Position numbers and translations under genes: made by a program. A stretch of DNA of 43,831 nucleotides from Phoronis ovalis (lineage: Eukaryota > Phoronida > Phoronidae): contig JAOXYB010052500.1 of assembly GCA_028565635.1 (NCBI GenBank), positions 1 to 43,831 of the forward strand. The letters run 5' to 3'. Positions 41,201 to 43,831 of the stretch are shown here, piece by piece. Numbering within the stretch: the first letter of the stretch is position 1; each line of letters opens with the position of its first letter. The notes under the pieces are model-generated. The model was not told the origin of the DNA, ran no database searches, and worked only from the letters and a program-made list of their open reading frames with translations.

Positions 41201-43039
41201 GTAATGCGGAAGTCATGTACACAAAATCGGAAAGGCGGATACATACGTCTTAAATGTTATTTCACAGGTAATTAGTAATTAATATTCTAAATGAGATATA
41301 TGATGACAAGACTGGGCGAGTGGAATACTTCACATAGTTTAGTTTCCAATTTTAATTTTTAAATTACAAGACGCTATGTCGCAGTGGTACTTGCGTCAAT
41401 GCTCGAACATGTCCTGTATATCTGTACAAGCAAAGGCACTGTCATGATGCTTAAATTAGTATTTCATGATTCAGAGGTATACGTGAGCTCGCTGCTATAA
41501 TGTATGGCATACATAAATATGTTGCGCGTAAAATCGCAATGAAGTTTTTACACTTCGCCGGTGCTGTAGTTGCGTAATACATCAAGTCTACGTATATGTG
41601 GCTTGATTCCGGTATAAACCACGATGAGGGCATACGTCAACTCCTGTACCGGAAATATTATAATTGTGTTTTGAATTTTCCGGTAAATTTGCATCACTCA
41701 ATTTTAAGCTATGTAACTATTATCAAACATAATCTGTATAGTGTTTTGATTAGTATAAACCTGTTGCAGTTGATTTATAATGTGGTTGCATTGCACGCAA
41801 AGAAAACTAAACTGCCTTCGTTTTTTATTTATTAAATTGAGTTGTGTCTTATTATTCATTACTTTTGTCAAACAACAACGTAGGTGTTATTTCTTTTCTC
41901 AGGTGCTTGTTTGTATCAAAGCTATCCCTTACTGGCGAATGAAGAATATGAAAGCTATTTAAAATATTTAAATTTTGACAATTGTATTATTATTTTTAAT
42001 ACAAGGACCTAGCAGGTGTTTATATCAAGGCCTGTGCAAAATGAAAAATCTGTTGACGAAATCTAGCAATTTATGGATATCCCACGCATGTTGTCTGATG
42101 ATTGAACTATTTCGAATCTAAATCCCTATTAATCTACTATATCAAAGGACATTGATATTCCCTACTATTCTCGTGCACTGCACGAATTTGTTTTTTGTCA
42201 GATTATGTTTCAAGGAAGATGATACTATCCTCCGTAAGTGCAATACTCTTTATACATACTCACTGCCCGTATAATGAGAAGTTATAAAAGTGAAAGAAGA
42301 AATTCGATTCTTTGGTATGTAACTTGCACTTAAGTTTGAATTCACGCGTGTATCAAAATAAAATCTTTTCAAACTGTTTTACTATAGCCATCCTGTTTGT
42401 CCATACTTTCTATTTCTGGAACCTTCACCGGAAAAATTAAATTGTCAATAGAATTTTAATAGTATGTTTTCCGACATATCTAACATTAATAATAAATTTC
42501 GACATACAGGTGTTGAAGCATCGCAAATACATGTAATTCCACGTTATAAAAACTGACTTTATTTTTGTCCATTCTAAATTATGTCGCGTCAGTGACCTAT
42601 GGCATTGAATAGCAATATTTTCTCAAGAAAATCTTATATATTTTAAATTGTTAAATCTTGATTTATTTCGACAGATGATGCACAATCACGATGTGCTAGA
42701 GGGCGTGTTAAAAGCGGCGATGAATTTTCGTAAACTAGATGATACTCACAGACAATTGTTTTGATATAATGTTACACGCTTGGTCATAATATACAGATAA
42801 AAAATTAACAAAAACCAGTGAACATACTTATTGTACTAAACTCGTAGTACAATATCACCATTCCACACTTTGTTCCAGCATTCTACATTCTACACATTGA
42901 CTCAGGGAATAGATACTCACGCTGCTATAAACTACTCCTGTTTCACTGATGCAAAGATATCGACCAGACTCGACACCTTTAAATGCTAATAAACCAGGAA
43001 CCATTGTTGTTAACGCCAGCGTCATGAATTGTAAAACAC
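38225..43039 (-). CDS. Fibroblast growth factor, FGF9/16/20-like core with polybasic tail, 5' partial
   Basis: Two minus-strand exons, 43039-42921 and 38785-38225, join in phase 0; 225 residues are visible. Exon 43039-42921 codes for VLQFMTLAL...GVESGRYLCISETGVVYSS, the FGF beta-trefoil strand with YLC. The last exon opens KLTEECKF and continues NSYNTYKSYKY, a KGKRQWFLSINKRG strand and QFLPRPLD. NTY, the Cys of EEC and FLPRP are hallmarks; FLPRP-D favours the FGF9/16/20 group. Exon 2 carries about five extra residues before KGVES. After the core a 120-residue tail ends in ~60 residues very rich in Lys/Arg (118-177 of this exon), including furin-like RKRR. The first exon, with any signal peptide, lies past 43831. 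FGFs signal through receptor tyrosine kinases with heparan sulfate. Confidence 0.92.
38786..42920 (-). other. Intron of FGF gene
   Basis: A 4.1-kb intron with a GTGAGT donor (42920-42915) and a TTTACAG acceptor (ending 38786), read on the minus strand. No exon, transposon or other gene is evident. A perfect 7-bp stem with 13-nt loop is at 40646-40672, and an imperfect inverted repeat at about 40099-40164. Confidence 0.85.
40646..40672. repeat. Short perfect hairpin
   Basis: ACGACGG and CCGTCGT form a 7-bp stem around a 13-nt loop, flanked by ACATT and GCATT. It is GC-rich compared with its surroundings. Function unknown. Confidence 0.5.
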
Positions 43040-43831
43040 CTACAAGAAAAATCAGTGATATTTCAAAATGGAAAATATATTTTATCTCCTCATAATGTTA
43101 ATAAGTGATAGCACAAAAAAAATGATAACGGCTTTTATTGTGTTAGACTACCGGTTCTCCTGTACTAGATGAGTCCCGGGGGGATAGACACCTGTTGATC
43201 CCTAACTAAGCAGTAGTATAATTTATAATTCCAGATAGTCTCCGAGTATTTCTAGACTGGAAATATGTGGCAATGAATTGATGTGTAACTTCTCGATGCG
43301 TATGGCAATGTTATTCATTCGTTAATTCAGATACAGTCAATTGAACTGAAGGCGTTAAACAATTCATTTTTAAAGTCCAATTTATACCTTAGCAATTAAA
43401 CAATAAAAAAATTGGAAAACTACGTCAACATTTGCTTTAATCGACCGGTATTACAGAAATTTAGACATAGCGGTTAGTTATGTATTCTAGTTTAATCAAT
43501 AAAATATTTTGAATATTTTACATATTCAACACTGTGTTTTGCCTATAGTTAACCTTCATTAAACATCATTCATAAATGCTGTGGATTCTGGAATCAATAT
43601 TTGGCTGCCGGCATTCAAATACTATCAGTTATTGATTACAGAAAGTTACTATATTTAGTAAAGTACATGCAACAAACAGGAATTTTAGCCTCAAAAATCA
43701 CTTTTTCAAAATTGCCTCAAAATTCTTTCAAATAGAAATAAGCCTAAAAAAATGAAAGTTCTAGATGTTATTTTTTAGTTTAATTGATATACTAACGCCA
43801 GCTACCAGAAATTTACGTTGTCAGTTATATA
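43040..43831 (-). other. FGF intron 1 sequence, no exon found
   Basis: No open frame with FGF first-exon features (signal peptide, first trefoil strands) is visible on the minus strand. The FGF first exon is therefore expected beyond the window edge. Confidence 0.55.

Overview
This is animal (metazoan) nuclear DNA: AT-rich, with long introns bounded by GT-AG, polyadenylation signals, small inverted-repeat transposons and a minisatellite. The proteins are closest to bilaterian families. The compact spacing and an AT-rich invertebrate look suggest a non-vertebrate bilaterian, probably a marine invertebrate such as a lophotrochozoan or invertebrate deuterostome. I cannot place it more finely from sequence alone.

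Layout. (1) 351-14724, + strand: the C-terminal 1,525 residues, in 33 exons that stay in frame throughout, of a USP9X/fat facets-type deubiquitinase. The gene starts before the window. Its 3'UTR probably runs to about 16257. (2) 16320-16622: a 303-bp transposon-like element with inverted ends and an 8-bp target duplication, lying in the short spacer. (3) About 17060-24800, + strand: a complete angiomotin (AMOT) gene with a noncoding first exon and 11 coding exons, 691 aa. (4) About 24800-30000: mostly noncoding. It includes one weakly supported small gene (27080-27559, 159 aa) with a possible 94-bp 5'UTR intron and a cluster of CRE/ATF-like sites upstream. (5) 30035-31914, - strand: a three-exon, 347-aa class A GPCR resembling prostanoid receptors. 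(6) 32600-35220: noncoding DNA with two diverged direct-repeat copies flanking a minisatellite of exactly 21 copies of 28 bp. (7) 38225-43039, - strand: the last two exons of a fibroblast growth factor gene (FGF9/16/20-like core, long polybasic tail). Its first exon lies beyond the window.

How the genes relate. USP9X and AMOT are head to tail, less than 1 kb apart. In human cells USP9X is reported to deubiquitinate and stabilise angiomotin, which binds YAP in the Hippo pathway, so the window places an enzyme next to a known substrate. The GPCR and the FGF are unrelated signalling genes on the other strand, separated by several kb of repeat-containing sequence.

Exon borders were set by hand from splice sites and reading-frame phase. 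Family calls come from remembered family motifs; no database search was run.
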